A DNA stretch of 33,926 bases, taken from positions 1 through 33,926 of the forward strand of contig JADKDM010000029.1 in the NCBI GenBank assembly GCA_016714565.1. The letters run 5' to 3'. The notes beneath the pieces were generated by a model. It worked only from the letters and a program-made list of their open reading frames with translations, searched no databases and had not been told where the DNA came from. A program made the position numbers and the translations under genes. Positions 32,454-33,926 of the stretch are shown piece after piece. Each line of letters opens with the position of its first letter. Within the stretch, counting starts at the first letter, position 1. Origin of the DNA: Candidatus Villigracilis propinquus (GTDB lineage Bacteria > Chloroflexota > Anaerolineae > Anaerolineales > Villigracilaceae).

Positions 32454-32528
32454 CGCTCCTCTTGCATGGCGGTTTCCCCAATTCGCGTCTGCCTGACGGG
32501 TCCCTACACCCCACGCGGACATTCCACC
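32454..32528. repeat. 86-bp repeat, copy C, eroded by small deletions
   Basis: CTCTTGCATGG, CGGTTTCCCC, AATTCG, CTGACGGG, CCCTAC and GCGGACATTCCACC occur in the same order as in copy A, with several 1-7 bp gaps. It joins directly to hairpin copy 4. Confidence 0.8.
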
Positions 32529-32530
32529 CC

Positions 32531-32562
32531 AAACTGGGACATCCATCCCAGTGTTCTCTCGT
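32531..32562. repeat. ACTGGGA hairpin, copy 4
   Basis: ACTGGGA-CATCCA-TCCCAGT followed by GTTCTCTCGTT, ending just before the 3' end of the minus-strand hepT gene. Confidence 0.92.
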
Positions 32563-32563
32563 T

Positions 32564-32920
32564 TTATTCCTCTTTATCCTCTTCTGTCAACAACGCTTCC
32601 AAGCCTTTTTGCAATTCAGGGACACTTTCGGTTGCTGCCAACCACACGCGGGTTAGCAAACTTTCGCCGTACTCATGTGCAAGAATGTTGCGGAATTGAA
32701 TGAAGATAGCCCAGGGAATTTCTGAGTGCTTCTTGCGAAACTGCGGTGACAAATGATTCGCCGCCTCGCCAATGATCAGCAACAGACGTTCCGCTGCATA
32801 CCGCAATACCTTGTTCTTTTCAAATTGATGAAATTTCACGCCATGCATAAATTCGCGGATTTCTTTTGCCGCGTTCTGCATGTCCCATATATAGGCAAGT
32901 TGACGTTTATCCAGCGGCAT
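32564..32920 (-). CDS. hepT: HepT-like HEPN ribonuclease toxin (DUF86)
   Basis: 118 residues, all helical. The HEPN signature RX4HXY is intact as RNILAHEY, giving the catalytic Arg and His and the Tyr that MntA AMPylates in studied pairs. Family knowledge: HepT is an RNase toxin neutralised by AMP transfer from MntA. The start overlaps the end of the nucleotidyltransferase gene by 14 nt, the usual translational coupling of antitoxin and toxin. Confidence 0.92.
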   Translation of the reverse strand: MPLDKRQLAYIWDMQNAAKEIREFMHGVKFHQFEKNKVLRYAAERLLLIIGEAANHLSPQFRKKHSEIPWAIFIQFRNILAHEYGESLLTRVWLAATESVPELQKGLEALLTEEDKEE

Positions 32921-33215
32921 AGATTACCCTTGCAGTATTGAGTATTTCGCTTCGGCGGTATGGATTGCGAAGACCATCTTTTTCCACGAAATCAACAGGG
33001 CGTTTGAACATCGCTTCCAGTTCAATGACCATTTCGGCAATCTCGAACAGACCAATCTTCGCCTTCGGGTCAATACTGACAAGTACGTCAACATCGCTGG
33101 TGGGACGGAAATCATCCCGAATGGCGGAGCCAAATAGGGAGAATTCGGTAATACTCCAGCGCTGACAAAAGGCGGCAATTCTTTTTCGAGGAATTCTAAA
33201 CTTCTTGTGTTGCAT
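32907..33215 (-). CDS. mntA: MntA-like minimal nucleotidyltransferase antitoxin
   Basis: 102 residues. The polymerase-beta-like motif GSX10DXD is complete: GS at SLFGSAIRD and the Asp pair in TSDVDVLV. Family members AMPylate the HepT Tyr and so block the toxin. It precedes hepT on the same strand, the typical order. TATAAT 6 nt before its ATG predicts a leaderless transcript. The C-terminal segment VDFVEKDGLRNPYRR is the usual ending. Confidence 0.92.
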   Translation of the reverse strand: MQHKKFRIPRKRIAAFCQRWSITEFSLFGSAIRDDFRPTSDVDVLVSIDPKAKIGLFEIAEMVIELEAMFKRPVDFVEKDGLRNPYRRSEILNTARVIYAAG

Positions 33216-33221
33216 ACTTAA

Positions 33222-33227
33222 ATTATA
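33222..33227 (-). promoter_or_regulatory. -10 box of mntA-hepT, leaderless
   Basis: TATAAT on the minus strand, 6 nt (TTAAGT) before ATG 33215. Confidence 0.65.
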
Positions 33228-33262
33228 CCCTCATCTTTCCCACCCTCTACATTTCCAAAATC

Positions 33263-33296
33263 AAAAACACTGGGACATTCATCCCAGCGTTCTCGC
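33263..33296. repeat. ACTGGGA hairpin, copy 5
   Basis: ACACTGGGA-CATTCA-TCCCAGCGT with one mismatch, then TCTCGC. It lies between the divergent mntA and hicA genes. Confidence 0.88.
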
Positions 33297-33328
33297 ATCA
33301 GAAGCATAAAATTATCTTTTTGCGTTAC

Positions 33329-33357
33329 TTGCGCGACAGTATCAATAGTGGTATCAT
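33329..33357 (+). promoter_or_regulatory. hicAB promoter, predicted leaderless
   Basis: TTGCGC (33329-33334), 17-bp spacer, TATCAT (33352-33357), then 6 nt to ATG 33364. HicB-type antitoxins commonly bind their own promoter. Confidence 0.55.
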
Positions 33358-33363
33358 CCCGAC

Positions 33364-33618
33364 ATGCCCAAAATCGCAGACATTCTTGCTGACATGAAAC
33401 GCAACCCGAAGGGAATCCGCTTTCAGGATCTTTGCAAAGTTTGCGACCACTATTTTGGAGAAGCGCGTCAGTCTGGGAGCAGTCATAAAGTGTACAAAAC
33501 CCCATGGCAAGGCGACCCACGTGTGAACATTCAAAATGACAAAGGTATGGCGAAAGCGTATCAAGTCAAACAGGTGTTAAAGGCGATTGAACGGCTGGAG
33601 GAAGAACAAAATGCTTAA
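33364..33618 (+). CDS. hicA: HicA-like toxin (mRNA interferase fold)
   Basis: 84 residues. The dsRBD-like HicA core is visible: MKRNPKGIRFQDLCKVCDHY, then GSSHKVYKTPW with the catalytic-type His, then the C-terminal helix KAYQVKQVLKAIERLEEE. HicA enzymes cleave mRNA and tmRNA and are blocked by HicB. It is slightly longer than the usual ~60-80 residues and lacks an obvious ribosome site, consistent with a leaderless start. The following hicB overlaps it by 8 nt. Confidence 0.85.
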   Translation: MPKIADILADMKRNPKGIRFQDLCKVCDHYFGEARQSGSSHKVYKTPWQGDPRVNIQNDKGMAKAYQVKQVLKAIERLEEEQNA

Positions 33619-33926
33619 AAATGACCGCTACACATATCGTATTACCTGGTCTGAAGAAGATCAGGAATATGCGGGGTTATGTATTGAGTTTCCCAGCCTA
33701 AGTTGGTTGGACGAAAATCCTGAAGCTGCACTGGCGGGTATTCGTCAAGTCGTTGCGGATGTGGTGAAGGATATGAAATCAAACGGCGAGACTCCGCCTG
33801 AGCCGCTTGCCAGCAAACACTTTAGCGGAAAGTTCATGGTGCGGATTCCCCCTGAATTACACCGTAAACTCGCCATTGAAGCACAGGAGGAAGGCATTAG
33901 CCTTAACCGCCTTGCAGCCGATAAAC
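33611..33926 (+). CDS. hicB: HicB-like antitoxin, truncated at the window edge
   Basis: 105 complete codons are present before the window ends. ATG 33611 overlaps the hicA stop. The N-terminal HicB fold has YRITWSEEDQEYAGLCIEFP and SLSWLDENPEAALAGI. The C-terminal part FMVRIPPELHRKLAIEAQEE then GISLNRLAADK is a ribbon-helix-helix DNA-binding domain typical of HicB antitoxins. It should bind and inhibit HicA and repress the operon. The real stop lies outside the window. Confidence 0.9.
   Translation, partial: MLKNDRYTYRITWSEEDQEYAGLCIEFPSLSWLDENPEAALAGIRQVVADVVKDMKSNGETPPEPLASKHFSGKFMVRIPPELHRKLAIEAQEEGISLNRLAADK

Noticed and set aside
30738..33296. CRISPR array
   Set aside because: The five hairpin repeats are irregularly spaced (hundreds of bp), lie between genes and have no cas genes; spacers are not uniform.
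1..33926. rRNA, tRNA, riboswitch, prophage or IS element
   Set aside because: I looked for conserved rRNA segments, cloverleaf-like GGTTCGA patterns, transposase motifs and integrase genes and saw none convincing.

Overview
The window looks like a chromosomal segment of an uncultured bacterium of the phylum Chloroflexota, probably class Anaerolineae. This is inferred from three things. The predicted proteins have a Chloroflexota-like flavour (GT39-like membrane proteins, LVIVD-repeat protein, MiaB/PolX style). Intergenic regions are full of short palindromic and heptad repeats of the kind I associate with those genomes. Several genes also carry a TATAAT-like -10 box only 6-9 nt before the start codon, suggesting leaderless mRNAs. 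No rRNA, tRNA, CRISPR array, IS transposase or prophage was seen.

Layout. 1-1125: a conserved hypothetical gene broken by a +1 frameshift near its start, then about 550 bp of tandem repeats (an 11-mer set and a ~190 bp period-7 array). 1126-5169: miaB, then an AEC-family carrier, a membrane-anchored HExxH peptidase and an acylphosphatase, the last three packed as an operon. 5281-7753: divergent radC and a polytopic membrane protein. 7795-11092: minus-strand Tyr-rich lipoprotein and cytochrome P450, then a NarL-type response regulator. 11145-16441: the regulator's membrane histidine kinase, then a second (Cache-like/HAMP) histidine kinase translationally coupled to an anchored Thr/Pro-rich repeat protein. 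16633-19916: an AAC(6')-like acetyltransferase coupled to a divergent PRPP synthetase, then a PolX/PHP protein whose polymerase active site appears to have lost an Asp. 20036-22130: SAM methyltransferase and a GT39-like membrane protein.

22208-25689 is the most intriguing unit. It is a two-gene operon of a winged-helix-like protein with a long histone-H1-like Lys/Pro/Ala linker and a GHKL (Hsp90/MutL/MORC-type) ATPase, closed by a strong terminator. It looks like a DNA-tethering factor plus an ATP-gated clamp, and I do not recognise it as a described system. 25814-29990: LVIVD-repeat protein, DMT/YdcZ-like transporter, YhhN-family protein and a membrane diguanylate cyclase.

30000-33926 is accessory in character. 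Two paralogous small membrane proteins flank a DUF3592 protein, followed by HepT/MntA and HicA/HicB toxin-antitoxin modules. The intergenic spaces hold five copies of an ACTGGGA-N(5-6)-TCCCAGT hairpin and three copies of an ~86 bp repeat. HicB runs off the end of the window.
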